A DNA stretch of 64,000 nt from the NCBI GenBank assembly GCA_007570785.1, contig ML664161.1, positions 43,603,418 through 43,667,417 of the forward strand, read 5' to 3'. The notes under the pieces are model-generated. The model worked only from the letters and a program-made list of their open reading frames with translations. It made no database searches and was not told where the DNA came from. A program made the position numbers and the translations under genes. This document shows, one piece after another, positions 11,641-26,179 of this stretch; position 1 is the first letter of the stretch, and every line of letters starts with the position of its first letter. This DNA comes from Antilocapra americana (taxonomy: Eukaryota > Chordata > Mammalia > Artiodactyla > Antilocapridae).

Positions 11641-11654
11641 ATACAACAAACAAC

Positions 11655-12110
11655 TCAGTTTAAACTCTGTACTAGGGATTATATAACAACTATGCATCCT
11701 GCTTGAGGACAATTTCTCCTTCCTGAAAACCTGAATAATCCTGATATCTTACAATGTATATTATGGGAGTGGGTCTGGTAGGATCTTTCTATTATTAAAT
11801 TCTAATCCTGTTATACTAGAATGTAAATTGTGGGAGTGGATCTGGTAAAATTTTTACAACCTTGAGACATTCTCTTGATTTATTGTAGGAACTGATTTAA
11901 AAAGTATACAATTCCCTTGCTAAAGACTAGCGAGTGGGGCACCCTCTGCCCGCTTCTGATGTCTATGTCAGAAGCTTTCTCTGTCCCCTTTCACTGATAA
12001 AACTTCTGCCACACAAGAGCTCTGAGTGGTCAAGCCTGGTCTCTGGTCCTGAAGCTAAAGCTTTGGAGATCACAAATCTGACATCGTTCACTGTAAGTTA
12101 TCATTTCCAA
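11655..12110 (+). mobile_element. Endogenous retrovirus LTR-like fragment (solo)
   Basis: Two imperfect direct repeats about 67 bp apart (AATGTATATTATGGGAGTGG near 11753 and AATGTAAATTGTGGGAGTGG near 11820) look like a duplicated U3 block. ACTGATAAAACTTCTGCC near 11994 resembles the poly(A)-signal region, followed by CAAATCTGACATCGTTCACTG. No viral genes are adjacent, so it would be a solo LTR. The borders are uncertain. Confidence 0.45.
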
Positions 12111-14796
12111 ACGCCCTCAGTATCATTCAAGGTGTGATTACGGTCCCCAAATTGGGCTTCGGTGAATTAGGGGACATGGGATGGCAACTCACGTCAAGAA
12201 CCTACAGACCGATAGGTGTCAACATGGCACTGTGGGCCACACAGGCCAGTGCCAGCTGCTCCCCAGCGGAGCAGTGGGAGTCAGGACTGAGCTCCAGCAA
12301 AGCTCCAGAAGACCCCTGTACCTCAAGCTAGAAGGCTTCTCTCTTCAGTCCTCGCTTCTTGTAGCCCCTTCAACTCAGGAGCAAGCCACCACAAAGAGGC
12401 TAGTACAATGGTTAACTTGAGTTTTAATCAGATGGAGCCAAGTTTAACCTGGGAGCTGACTAGTGGCAGGCTTTTGGCAAACCACTCAACCTTCCAGAAA
12501 TTCCTGGTAGGCCTCAGGCAGACAACTCAACCTTCCTGAAACTCAAGCTAGGAATAATATCAGCACCACAGAGCCATGCTGTAAGAGTCGATGGGATATG
12601 TGCAGAGAGCATTTACTAAGGTGCCTGGCACAGTAAAATACTCCATAGATTGTGGATATTACTATTATTTTTATTATGTGCTAGCATAGCCTTAAGGCCT
12701 CTGATTATGTAAAGAGACAGGTGCATCCCTGAATCTCTTTCCTGGATTCTGCATTTAGTGTGAGTACACTTAAAAACAATGACTACACATGGAATCAATG
12801 TAGAAAAATTCTTTTCTAATGGAGAACATTTCTGGTACCATGGAAATTAATGTTTTGTTTAATAGATGCATTATTATTTATAGGAAACCAGATTAGTATA
12901 TTTTTTAAATTAAAAATGTTTATTAGTTGGCTTTAATCAGTTTAAAAGAAAGAAAAATTCTTTCAAATTGCTAATAAGAAAAAGACCCAGAGAAATAGAC
13001 AAAGTTGGGCAGAATTTTCAGCATTTTGAACACAAATAAAGCTCATAAATTTTATATGGATTCTAGGATATTTATTAATACTCCTCCAACAATGGGCTTG
13101 ACATTGAACAGGAATATAAACATATGAACAAATCCAATCCAATATATTTCAAAACAAGAAGATTCTTGAGAATAGAAATTCTGTCTTTTGTAAGTACCCT
13201 TGCCATTCATTGGAGGAGAAGTTACAGGAGTATCTGTGAATTCTGGAATTCATGTACATTCTTAAACCACTAATAAAAGAAAACCATACAGATGGGCACC
13301 CAACATATAAAAATATAGTAACTACATAATAATTAAAAACAATGTTCAGTAATGCCCACTAAAATGAACAAAGAGAAAAATACAGCATAAGAATATAAAA
13401 CAAATATTTTATACCCCTACAAACAAAACAAAGGCATCTTTTTGGTTTTGTTGTTTTTATAAAAACTATGTGTGAAACACCCACGTATGTGTATTTTTAC
13501 AGAAAACTTGACAAATATAGAAAAACACTTCTAAATAAAAATCACCTGTCATACCATCAACATGAATGTCATTCCTTTGACAAGAGCAGAAAAAATTCAT
13601 AGAATGAGATGTGATCAGGGAAGGCCTTCCTTGCCTCAGGATCTGCTGGTGCCAATTAACCAACCACTTTAAAATCCATGAGCCAAACCTCTTTTTAGGC
13701 TCTCAAATATCTCTACTGTTGCCTGACTCCTGATACCACTGTATTTTAAATCAAGCCAATAGTGTTCAATAAACAAGGATACATGTAAAGCTATGGTTCT
13801 AATCTAAAACTTCTTGTTCCCCAAATATTAAGAGCTGGATGGAATCTTAGATATTCACGTAGTACTCTTCACTATGCCTGACCCCGTTATTCAGAAGGAA
13901 ACAGGAATGGGGAGGTTAAGTGATATATGCCTAGGTGTTACAGCTGAGTAACTGAAACCCAGTCCCCTCACAGCCAGGCCAAGGCTCCATCCAGGTGAAC
14001 ACATGGTGACTGAATCTCCCCAAGCGATGGAACTTCACTTATTATGTGGCTCGACTAGGAATGAGCCTGAAAGGCAGACCACCGTGGATCTGTATGACCA
14101 GATGAAGGCTGCAATGCAAACTTTCAGCTCCACAGAGGCAACTGCAGTGACTTTAGGGAGGCAAGTCACAGAAAGACCATACGGTCAAATGAAGAGTGTG
14201 CCCTGCGCCAGCTGGTCATTGGAGCGATGGGAGAGCTTCCCATTCCACGGAGATGTGAGCCTGGTGAAGTCACAAGAGTCATTTCTGGTTGACTGCACTG
14301 CCAGGACGGCTTGGGAGGCAGAAGAATTCAAATGAGGCCCCTGAGAATATTAAGATTAAAATGAAGAAAACTCAAATCAGCCAGATTCCTCTTGGTCAGC
14401 AGGCACATGTCCACAGAGGTCAGACGACTTATGACCAATCATCTCCCTTTAGGTTCCAATCCAACTCAGTGAACCCTCAGATTCTCATCATCCCCACTTG
14501 AAGGCTGTCCCCTTATATCTAAAGCTTTTATCTTTTACTAAACAAATCTCTTTTGACTAAGAGTATAGAAATATGAAAGGTCATGTTTCAGTTCCTTCTG
14601 ATCAAACTAGGTCATTTCAGTTGCAAGAAGTCTCTTTAGCCTCATGTGGGCAGAGCTCAGTACAGATGTTCCTAATTTAAGCAGACTTCATTCTCAAATA
14701 TAAGTGATTAAAGTTATGATCACTTCTGGCTCTCTTCTTCCCACATCCCAACCATGGTGCAGGCTCGACGTGAAGAGTCACACTGGGTGCCACGTC
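12111..14796 (-). other. QTRT2 3' flank, including its 3' UTR
   Basis: Directly downstream of the QTRT2 stop codon. A minus-strand AATAAA at 13076-13071 could end a UTR of about 1.7 kb, but this is not shown. An old MIR/L2-like fragment is possible around 12560-12680 and another around 13860-13990. The 110-codon plus frame at 14003-14335 has no recognisable product. Confidence 0.45.
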
Positions 14797-16658
<1,862 letters not shown>

Positions 16659-16776
16659 TTTTTTTCCTTCAGATTAATTTCAAATGATGTCATTTCTTGG
16701 TTGCAACTGGTTGTTTTACTTTTCTTTGTTTGATCCACATATTCTATTTCTTCCTGTGTTCCATTTTGTTGTAATA
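16659..16776 (-). CDS. QTRT2: QTRT2 exon 8 (118 nt)
   Basis: Acceptor TTGTCCTCAG before 16776, donor AAAAA|GTAAGG after 16659. It encodes [20 protein letters not shown] and continues to EINLKEK, a lysine-rich, poorly conserved linker before the zinc site. It leaves phase 2. The upstream open frame ([11 protein letters not shown]) is intronic. Confidence 0.93.
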
Positions 16777-18875
16777 CTGAGGACAAACCAATAAGAAGTC
16801 TTGAATGAAGATCAGATAGAGGGGCCACTGGGAGAATTTTTGTTTGAGTTACTATTTCAGGTCCTTTGACCCTGTAATTCCACTCCTTAGAACTTATCTT
16901 AAGGAAATGCACACACATTCAAAAAAGGAACATGTAACAAGAAATGATCACTGACCTGTAATCTATAGTATCAAAACCTGGAGATTCAACTATGTCTAGC
17001 AAAACATGGTTACAAGTATATATCTTATAATCTTACTCTCAAGGAATGATTTTTAAAAAACCAGCTGGGTGTGTGTATGTTTGTGTGTGTGTAAGACAGA
17101 GTGGGAGGGAAAGAATAAATGTGTGTGCCCGTGTGTTGGAGTCATGTCTTATCATAATGTACATGCAAGTTCACTGGGCTTTGTAACTGCCTATATTACA
17201 GATTACAAGTAGAATATGGTTTTAATTTATGTGTTCTGTATGGAGACTCTGGCCCTCCAGGGAACTCAGTTAATCCAGAATTAAATGGGAATCTGAGTTG
17301 TTCCCTTGAACTCTTTGTTTTAAGTAAGAACACTGCTGGAATTGCAAGAGAATCACTAGTCATGATGCAAAGAGCCAGCTGCTCTGAAGAGTGCAAGTAG
17401 AGAAGCATTTCTGGGAACGAGTAATAACAATGCTAGGCCCGAGGAAAATGCGCAGACGGTCCTAGGAAGGTAAATTTGCCCAGGTGAAAGGAAAAAGTGA
17501 TGTAACCTGAGCATTGAGCCCATGCTATTCTAATTTTTCTGCCATTATTGGCATGGTGATGTGGAAAACCATAGTAAAACCCTGACTTTTGAAAAGTCCT
17601 TGTCACTGGGGAAATTACTGCCTACATCAGGTGACTAATTCTTGTGGAATTTTCACTTTGTAATTGGCAAAAAGCTCCAATTTACTATGCACATACACAA
17701 ATATGATTCATAATGATACTTTAATAAAAACGTTTAAACTCAGTTTTTCCAATCATGAAGAAATCTAGCTTTCTCTGGCCCAAAAGGAACTTGTTTGTTC
17801 CAGAGAACTCAATACCAGGTTCTCTGTAGAGCTTTGTATATTCACAGTACAGAATGACTAACAAGCACCTATGTGTTGGCAGAAATAATTTCACTTGTAA
17901 ATGAAGCCATGAACATTTATAAAGTGTTTACGACACACCTAACTGCATACATACGTTCTAGTCTGTCTAAAAGATAGTAAGCCTGGCCTCCTCTGTTTAA
18001 GAATTTGATCGACTTGATTGATTTTGTTTCCAGAAGTAACTCCATTTAGATCAATGCTTAAGTGGTGTTACAGAAGTGTAACAAATCCTGAAGGAAATCT
18101 TCATCACTTGTGGGGAATAAAGGGAGCCTTTAAAGAAGTCTCTGACCCTATTCAAATTTAAGGGGAGCAGCAGGTGGGAAAGGAAAGCAAACTCTGAAGG
18201 CCAGAGGGCAAATGGGCCCACAACACTCTCCTGAAACACTGCAGAGACACTTCAAGGGACCCCAACCCAAAGTCTGTGTCCCGGTTCCTTTTCTATTGCC
18301 AGCTAAACATTGGGATCTGAAACTAATTTTCTTGACTTTTGAATAACTAAACAATAAAAGCAAACAGCAGTGCTTCAAAGCAACATTAGCAGAGGAAAAC
18401 AGCTTTCACATCTCAGCATGAAAAAAAAAGGCAAAAGTAACACTAAGATTAGAGGGGGTGAAACTCCCTGTATTTTAGCATGAGGTTTGCAAAAAACAGA
18501 CAAGAACTCCTTTGTGAAAAAACAAATTAACTTTTACCAAACAGTTCAAAGGTTTTCTTTTCTTAGATTTTCATCACTATTCATTCACTCTGAATGTTCT
18601 TTTTTTTCTGGCTGTTAATAGAAGAGGTTTTGTTTTTCTTGGTTCTGCTCCCTACTAAAATCACTTCCGAATATTGATGAGCTATGTGTATAGTATTAAG
18701 TGCCTGGTTCTGTGTGCCAACTTGCCAGGGTGTACAGATAAGAAACAAAGACATAGCTTTATAAAAGGCTGGCTTTACAGTATGCACATATTTCTGGTTT
18801 GTGACTCAAGCCAAAAGCTGACAGGAAATAGAAAGAATTTAAGGGTGACACAGAGATTAACTTCAAAAGACCTAC
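16777..18875 (-). other. QTRT2 intron 7
   Basis: GT-AG intron. A short GT-rich tract lies at 17068-17095. No other repeat or exon was recognised. Confidence 0.85.
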
Positions 18876-19027
18876 ATGTCTCTTCAGGATTCGGCTGGTA
18901 ATCAAAGCTGAAAGTCAGGGCGCACCCCCGCTCTGTCACTTGATAAGGGAAAAAACTCTCAAATAAGTCCACTCCTCTTTCAATACACTCGAGCACCTCA
19001 TCTGGCCGGCTAACACCACAGATGAGC
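18876..19027 (-). CDS. QTRT2: QTRT2 exon 7 (152 nt)
   Basis: Acceptor ATTTTCCCAG before 19027, donor ACAT|GTAGGT after 18876. It encodes [20 protein letters not shown] then [20 protein letters not shown] and ends [10 protein letters not shown]. The GVSRPDEVL and GVDLFE segments match the conserved TGT-family core, where the catalytic subunit carries its aspartate in the equivalent stretch. It leaves phase 1. Confidence 0.95.
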
Positions 19028-19149
19028 CTGGGAAAATAATACATACAGTGACATGAGGACAACGCCAGGAATGAAATCAGAGTCTTTCCAAAGGGCATTA
19101 ACAGTAATAATCATGAAGATCACGGTTAGCATGGCAGGCAGCAGATAAA

Positions 19150-19375
19150 GAGGTGTGGCAGAAAGACTACAGAGCTTTGGCAGCAGAAACATGGACTGGA
19201 ATCCCAGCTCTGCCATTTATTTACTTGCTGTGTTACCTTGGGAAGGTTTCTTAACCTCTCTTGAGTTTTAGTTTTCCCATTTTAAAAACAAAAGCAAGAA
19301 TACACACCTCATAGACTGCCTGTGAGGATGAATGATGTGCTTGAAAAAGCAGAGCGTAGTTTCTGACTCCAAAGA
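19150..19375 (+). repeat. MIR-type SINE
   Basis: TGGACTGGAATCCCAGCTCT, TGTGTTACCTTGGGAAGGTT, TTAACCTCTCTTGAG and TGTGAGGATGAATGA follow the MIR consensus order closely. Confidence 0.8.
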
Positions 19376-20427
19376 GAAGCTAATAAGGGTTAGTTTTCTT
19401 TCCCCCTCATTCCTTCTGAAACAATCTCCAGAGTCTTGGACTGAACTCTGTAGCCTTTCTATCCACTACATATGATTTTTTTTTAGTGCAAAGCTGTGTG
19501 CTTTATTTCCCCTTCAAATACTCCTCCATGTTCTAACTATACTTTGATTATAATTCTTCTTCATTGCTCAAGAAAGACATTTTTACCTACTATATTCTTC
19601 ATAGCTCCATTTACAAAGCAATTCTTACTCTTGGAATTTCAACTCTGCCCACAGAATCCAAGAATCTAGTTAGCTTTCTTTATGCTTCTTTATATGTTTT
19701 CCATTAACAAAATGTCTGCATGGTGGAATGAGATGGTATTTCTATAGGAAATAGGTAATGCATTCTGAGAGTGTTAATAATATTCAACTAGGTTTTGCCG
19801 CTAAAACAAGATGGAGAGATGCAATAGATCAGGGCTGGCTGGCTGCTATTTTTTATGTTTGTTTTTCTACTCATAGTCCCTTTTATAAACTGGCAGAGAA
19901 AAGCTTATAGACTCCCTGATTTCTAAAAGAAGTCCAAAAAAAGGCTTATGTAATATTAAACAACCAAAACCCTTAAATATATGCTGGTTTTTCTGACTAC
20001 AGTTTCCTTCAAGTAATGTCATGTTTTTAGAACTCCGCTCCAACTGAAGCTGGCATTTCTACACACTTAGAGAAAGAAAAACAATCCCAGCTTTCAAATC
20101 CAGTAACAGACATCTGTGAGCATTTAATTCAAAAGAAGTCCAGAAAATGACTAGAAATACTAGTGCTGAATTGTCATCTGCACCAAAATGAAATAAGCAC
20201 AGGAGGGAAAGCAATGAACACAGAGGGCTAGGATAAAACTGGGGCGAGGGTGGGGAGAATGCTGGCTGGGGTGCTGGAAATATCTTGTTCTGGCTGGTGT
20301 TTACAAGCATATATAAGAATAAAAATTCATCAAGGCATGCCTAAAATCCATATACTTAACTGCAAGCTATACCTGGACTTTTTTTAAAAACGTAGTAAAA
20401 TTACATACATATATATGTATCACTCAG

Positions 20428-20642
20428 GGTGTCCCAGGTAGCTCAGATCATTACAGGTAAAGAATCTGCCTGCAATGCGGGAGACCTGGGTTTGATCCCT
20501 GGGTTGGGAAGATCCCCTGGAGGGCATGGCAACCCATTCCAGTATTCTTGCCTGAAGAATCCCATGGACAGAGGAGCGTGGAGGGCTATAGTCCATAGGA
20601 TGACAAAGAGTCGACACAACTGAGTGACTAAGCACAGCACAC
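20428..20642 (+). mobile_element. Bov-tA SINE
   Basis: AAGAATCTGCCTGCAATGCG, GGTTTGATCCCTGGGTTGGG and CCCATGGACAGAGGAGCGTG in order, ending GACTAAGCACAGCAC. Confidence 0.9.
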
Positions 20643-21387
20643 ATAATATTACTCTTCAGCCTGAGGGGTATAAGGATTACCCCATAATCAAACCTCTTAA
20701 TGTATCTGCAAGAAAAAAAGCATGAATATTCATACCAACTGGGATAAAAGACTACAGTCTTTTTAAAAAAAAAAAAAAGAAGAAAAAATGTGGATAGTCT
20801 GGTAAGACATCAGCTGTACGCAGAAACTTACGGATTTTTTTGCCTTAAAATCTTGCAGATCACTCTTCTCTCCAGCACATAGTGAATCCTGTGATGGATG
20901 GAAACAGCCAGCCCCATTCAGGTTGCCAGTTCCCTCGATTTCAAAAAATACTCCTCCTCACTACCTGCCTCAAATCTAAGAACCTCTTAAAGGTCCTTAT
21001 TGATAGAACCCGTCTTCATTCCACTGGGGATCCCAGATCTGTCCTCAGCTTTCTGTGATGAAGGCCAGAGTTCCACGTGACTTTCTACCTGTCCCCAGGT
21101 TATAATGAATAAAGAATATTATTTATATTTGGCACAAGAATGAGGGAGAATAATATAGCACCTGCTCTCATTTATAAGAATCAAATAAACTAACTCACAT
21201 GGCCCTGTCCTCTGGCCTACATTCTAAAATCAAGGACAACACAGCCTTGATGGAAACTCCCCCAAGCAGACTCAGCCCGGAAAGAACATAATCAAACCAT
21301 CAAAAGACACGGCCATGCAGAGACTGCACACTACACTGCACATTCGGCAGCCCACCGGGCTTGGCCTGCATCCTCCTGAACACTAGC

Positions 21388-21587
21388 CTTGGCTTGTCCT
21401 CCGGCAGCTCCGCAGTGACCGATGACAGCAAATGCAGCCTAGTCTCCAGGGTCGCTGGATTCCCCCGAAAGCCATCCAGAAGGAAGCCGCCAACAGGCCG
21501 CTTGGCTGTTTCTCGTGCCGACCTCAGCCTCTCCTCCGTCACATCTCCACCTTCGATCACTCCAATGATTGAACTTTTCTGGAGGGC
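21388..21587 (-). CDS. QTRT2: QTRT2 exon 6, ends at a GC splice donor
   Basis: Encodes aa 183-249, beginning [20 protein letters not shown] and ending ELPEDKPR. The acceptor CACCTTAG precedes 21587. The only donor that keeps the QTRT2 frame is AAG|GCTAGT at 21388/21387, that is GC instead of GT. A GT lies four bases further on but would shift the frame against the sole good acceptor of the next exon. The exon leaves phase 2. GC-AG introns are a known minority class of U2 introns. Confidence 0.9.
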
Positions 21588-21964
21588 CTAAGGTGAGAAA
21601 ACATTAGAAAATTTTTAACCGTTTCCAGTAGTGGAGACCTTTGTTTAAATGAGCGTTAGTGACCAGAAGCCCCCTGGAGAGACGAGATCTCATTTGAAGC
21701 TTGCAGGGTGATGGCATACTCGCCTTCCTGAGAACCTTTAGGGTTCCAAAAAACACAATCCGAAAGCCATTCAATGAGGTAAGAAAAGACTGAAGAGACA
21801 CTGAGACAATCAACATAGGGAGTCATGCTTTAGCTTAAACACATACCAGGCGGTACAAGAGGAAAAGGACAAAAGCAACAGTTTTCATTTGTAGAAGTGG
21901 TTCTCCTGGTCTACTCTAGGCTTCTTCTAAATCTCTTAGGACTCACAGACTTAGAAAACAAACT

Positions 21965-22230
21965 TACAGTTGCCAGGACAAGGGATAGTTAGGGACTTTG
22001 GGAAGGTCACGTATACACTGCTACATTTAAAATGGATAACCAACAAGGTCCTACAGTATAGCCCATAGAGCTCTGCTCAGTGTTATGTGCCAGCATGGGT
22101 GGGCATGGGGTTTGGGAGAGAATGGATACATGTATATGTATGGCTGGGTCCCTTGCTGTTCACCTGAAACTATCACATTGTTAATCAGCTATACCCCGAT
22201 ACAAAATAAAAAGTTAAAGTTTGGGGGAAA
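21965..22230 (+). mobile_element. L1 3' end fragment
   Basis: GGATAACCAACAAGGTCCTA, GAATGGATACATGTATATGT, CACCTGAAACTATCACATTG and TACAAAATAAAAAGTT are typical of the 3' end of an artiodactyl L1. Confidence 0.7.
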
Positions 22231-22239
22231 AAAATCTCT

Positions 22240-23340
22240 TAGTTATAAATAACATTAGGAACTGCAACACTGTTTGGTTGGGACAACTGACTGCCCATTT
22301 GGAAAAAGATAAAACAAAAATTAGTACTGTACACCATTCTCAAAAATAAATTCCAGATGGCCCTATGGCCCTAAAGATCTAAGCATAAAAGATATAGTTA
22401 TACAAGTATTAGAAAAACAGATCAAGTATTTTTATACTCTTGGGATAAGGTAGGCCTTACAAAGCAAGATAAAGCTTTGGAAGGAAAAGGAAAAGGCGGA
22501 CATAATTGAGCACAGAAACATTACAAAAATCCCTAGCGAAATATACTATCAACAAAGGTAAAGGGAAACTTACTCTTTGGAGGGATAGATAAATGTCTAC
22601 ACCACGGACAAAGCTCCAATAAATCCTCTGAGCAAATGACAACCCCACAGACATCTAGGCAAATACGTGAATATGAACTTCAGAAAAACACATCCAAAAA
22701 GCTTACTAAACCTCACAAGGAAATGAAACCTGGAAATAATTAGATACCATTTTTGCCCATCACACTGACAGAAAAGTCAAAAGATAAAAAGCAACTCAGT
22801 GGAGGTAAAAGGGTTAGAGAAATGGCACTTACATACCCTGACAACTACAGAGAATAAAAATTAGTTCAGCCTCTTGCTAGGGCAAACAGATAACACTTAA
22901 CAAAATGTCAATACTTTTATCTTTATACATTCTAAAATTCTACTTCTAAGAATATCACCTACAAATATATTTATTCATATGCATCAAAGTTTATTTGCAA
23001 AGATGTTTTGAATAATGAAAAACTGGAATCAGGCTAAACATCCATCAGTAGAGCAGAGGCTTAAGTAAAGTGTAATATGTTCATAGTATGGCTTCCTACA
23101 AAGCTGTTTTAAAAAGAAAGCAGAACATATAGTAATATATACACTAACAGGAAAAGAATTTCAAGACATTGTTAAATAAAAACAAGCAAATTCCTGAATA
23201 GATGATCATATTCATGTAATAAAAACCAGAGGCATGCATGTATATAATAATTATGTGTATGTAAATATAAAAAGGTTTACAAGGAAAAATACCAATCAAC
23301 AGTGGCTCTTTGATAGAAGTGGGTGGGAAGGGAGCCTGGA
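22240..23340 (+). mobile_element. Old L1M fragment (ORF2 end and 3' region)
   Basis: Fragments such as CACCATTCTCAAAAATAAAT, TTCTACTTCTAAGAATATCA, AATGAAAAACTGGAATCAGG and AACATCCATCAGTAGAGCAG match old mammalian L1 sequence. All frames are broken. Confidence 0.65.
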
Positions 23341-24205
23341 AGGCTATAAAGAGGCTAAAAGGCTATGTTCCTCCTGCTTTTTGGTTTAAGCAGGAGGAAC
23401 ATAATCAGACTATTCCTCCAGAAAGAAGATTTCAGCTGCTGTGCGGAGAGTGAACTGAGGGTGAGTGTGGTTAAAGGATGGAGTAGAGATAACCTGAATC
23501 ATTGGGGAAGACAAAGAAGATCTGGACTGAGGCAGTGGCGATGGAGTGAAGAGGAGAGAGAGGATCTGAAACCTCTTCAGGAAGAACAATCAGCACTCAA
23601 CACAACCTTACTGATTAGTTTCCTGGGGAGAGGATGAAGACAAAAATGTAGGATGACTCCTGGCTGTCCAGGGAGATGATGAGAAGAGCCAAGACAGGGC
23701 ATCCTAGGACACCAGTGGAGGGTGAGGGAAGATGATTATTCTGTTTTGTGCATTCTGAGTTTGAGGTATCAGCCACTGAAGGTAGGGAGTAAAAGTTAGG
23801 GCAATGTATATACTGGTGTGACTGCCCAGGCTAGACAGCAGGAGGTGCTTGGCACAGGCCTGCCACTCCCTTTACCTGCTGCCATGCTAGACACAGCCAA
23901 GAGACTCTCCTCACTCTGCTGCTCTGTGCATAGCTCTGAGCACCTTGAGATGAAACCTATCTACCATCCCTGGCCTCGGGAATACACGCAGAAGGAAGGA
24001 AAGCTGACGATAGAATCTTGAGGAGCTTTGATACTTCACGGAATTAAGAATAAGAGGATTCAATGGATAAGAGGAAGAAATCACAGGGAGAGGCAAAGAT
24101 GCTTGCAGACATACAAAGCAGACAGTTACACAGGCCTGTTCCTTTACTTGATTGGCACAGCCCCATCTAGGAACTTGTTTTCATAGGTATAAGAAGTGTA
24201 ACCAC

Positions 24206-24420
24206 CAGGGACTTGTCTGGTGGTCCAGTGGTTAAGAATCTACCCTGCAATGCAGGAGACACAGGTTCAATCCCTGGCCAGGGAAGTAAGATCCCACTTG
24301 CTGCCAGGCAACTGAGCCTGCACACCACAATAAGAAAGCCCGCGCACCATACCCAAAGATCCCGCATGCCACAGCTAAGGCCCAATGCAGCCAATAAATA
24401 GGTTAAAAAAAAAAAAAGTA
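24206..24420 (+). mobile_element. CHR-2-type tRNA SINE
   Basis: GGGACTTGTCTGGTGGTCCA, GTGGTTAAGAATCTACCCTG, AGGTTCAATCCCTGGCCAGG and AGATCCCGCATGCCACAGCT, then a 13-A tail. AAGTGTAAC before it and AAGTATAAC after it look like a target duplication with one change. Confidence 0.8.
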
Positions 24421-25687
24421 TAACTGTATGGTCTAAAATGGAACACACTTAAGAGTAAAGGGGAGCACCATCAATAATCATACCAAGACAACAGCATAAG
24501 GGGTACAGAGAGGGACCCGAGCATTTGCCCAACCCACCAAGAATAATGTGAAAAGGTGTGGCTGCCAACACACAAGAGGGGTTTGAGGCTCATCCGGCCT
24601 TTCTAATAATCCCGTTCTGTCACACTCCCTGTCCTCCTTTCTACTCATCCAAACATTACTCATCCTACAAGGATAATTACCGGCCGAAAACAATTGCTAG
24701 CAAATAACTGTTAGCAGAGCTGACAATTCAGAGCCGAAGCAATGTCCCCATGCTGAACCCTTACTCAGATACTGAGAGTTCTATTAGAATGACAAGTAAG
24801 CTTCCTCTAATTATTTCATGTATATTAACTTGATTAGCCAAAGTACATTTTTTATTAGTAAACTCAAAATAATGATCTTTCTCAAACTCCATGTGCTTTG
24901 CCACAGTGGGGCCTGCAGGATTACGCTACACAAATAACAAGACACTTAAAGTTTCTCCTCTGATAGCTATCTCCCATTCTCCCACCTCCTCTGCTCTCTC
25001 CTAATGCATGTCTTCCTTTCCAGCTTTATTATCTCTGCTATCAAGATCCCTTAGTCACTGCTACAGCTTCATCTTCCCCAGCTCATGAGATGATGAGGTT
25101 ACTATGCCTTCAGGATATAGAGCCGGAAGGGGCATGTTCCAGACATATGTAGGGAACTGGAGTCAAGGTGGAGTGAACAACTGCATATTAAACTGGATCC
25201 TAAAAAGGGTCTTGAAAGACTCAAATCTCCGGGCAGATGAACTGGGGACTGTCACACAGGGAGAACAGTGCTGAAGGAGAGCCAGAAGAAGAGCAGGTGT
25301 GAGGAGAGGAGATACTGAGTTTGTCACCTCTGAGTCGGAGGTGCATGAGAGGAACAGTCTAGTGAGAGAACATGGCAAAGGCCTGTGGCTGTGTAACTCT
25401 GAGGCTAAGGAGAGCGATCTTAATCATACACACAATTTTAGCATTTTCAGCAATTAAAACTAAGGGGAGCTTCCCAGAGAGAACATATAGTGTGGGATGA
25501 AAACAGAGCCTAAGACATCCTAAACAGCAATAAAACAATCAGAGAAGAAAAAAAACCAGGAGACTAAAAGAGACCAAGAAGTGAAGAGCCCGAAATAGGA
25601 GGAGGGGCAGAAAGAAAGGGCAGTATCACAGAATGTAAATTAGCTAGAGCTCCCAGGAGAAAGGTGTGGTGAGTGGTACGGCTTTAC

Positions 25688-25900
25688 CTCTGACTCTCCC
25701 ATTAGCTTCAGACAACTGTCCAGGAAGAGAAGCGATCGGTCAACAGCCTTTCTGGCTCTTTTTATGGAAGCTGCTTCATCGCAAGTGGCCTCTCCATCTG
25801 AAAGGCACTGGAACCAGTCCGGCTGAAGGGTCTGCTGAATGGCCATGAACTTGGAGGCAGTCATTTCTACTCGTCCTCCAACACCCCACACGGACACTGA
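25688..25900 (-). CDS. QTRT2: QTRT2 exon 5 (71 codons)
   Basis: Acceptor TTCTTCCAG, donor CAGAG|GTAAAG, phase 0 at both ends. It encodes aa 112-182, beginning [20 protein letters not shown] and containing [12 protein letters not shown]. In the TGT family this region belongs to the barrel that binds the queuine pocket and tRNA; QTRT2 lacks the catalytic aspartate (known for the family, not tested here). The open frame extends beyond the exon at both ends, but that extra sequence is intronic. Confidence 0.95.
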
Positions 25901-26179
25901 CTGGAAGAAGGTGAGAGGAGTTAGCAGGACTAACATGCAAATAAAAAGAAAATAATAAAATGATTCAAGCAATTCTGAATTCAATTCTTCGTTACAGCTG
26001 GAGAGATGGTGGCAATTCAGTCTTCTAGACATGGTGGGTAAAGAGGTTTCCCATACCATACTCAAAATTTTCTAAGGACCTGAGAGCTCTCAGTGTCCTT
26101 CAATGTCCCTTCAAGCCAACTTCTCAGTTACTGCACAAGAATTCTGTGACTACTTTTCCAGAATTCCAGTCTTTCTCTC

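Larger units (their letters stand above)
19028..21387 (-). other. QTRT2 intron 6, GC-AG type
   Basis: Begins GCTAGT instead of GT and ends TTTTCCCAG. It contains a MIR (19150-19375) and a Bov-tA (20428-20642). Confidence 0.85.
21588..25687 (-). other. QTRT2 intron 5
   Basis: GT-AG intron of 4.1 kb. It holds an L1 tail, a long L1M piece and a CHR-2-type SINE. The rest (23400-24190 and 24430-25680) has nothing recognised. Confidence 0.85.

Noticed and set aside
21382..21388. GT donor at CTA|GTGTTC for QTRT2 exon 6
   Set aside because: It would add four bases and break the frame into exon 7; no alternative acceptor rescues it.
23365..23637. 90-codon plus-strand frame in QTRT2 intron 5
   Set aside because: Purine-rich DNA with no domain, no splice signals checked as convincing and no known family.
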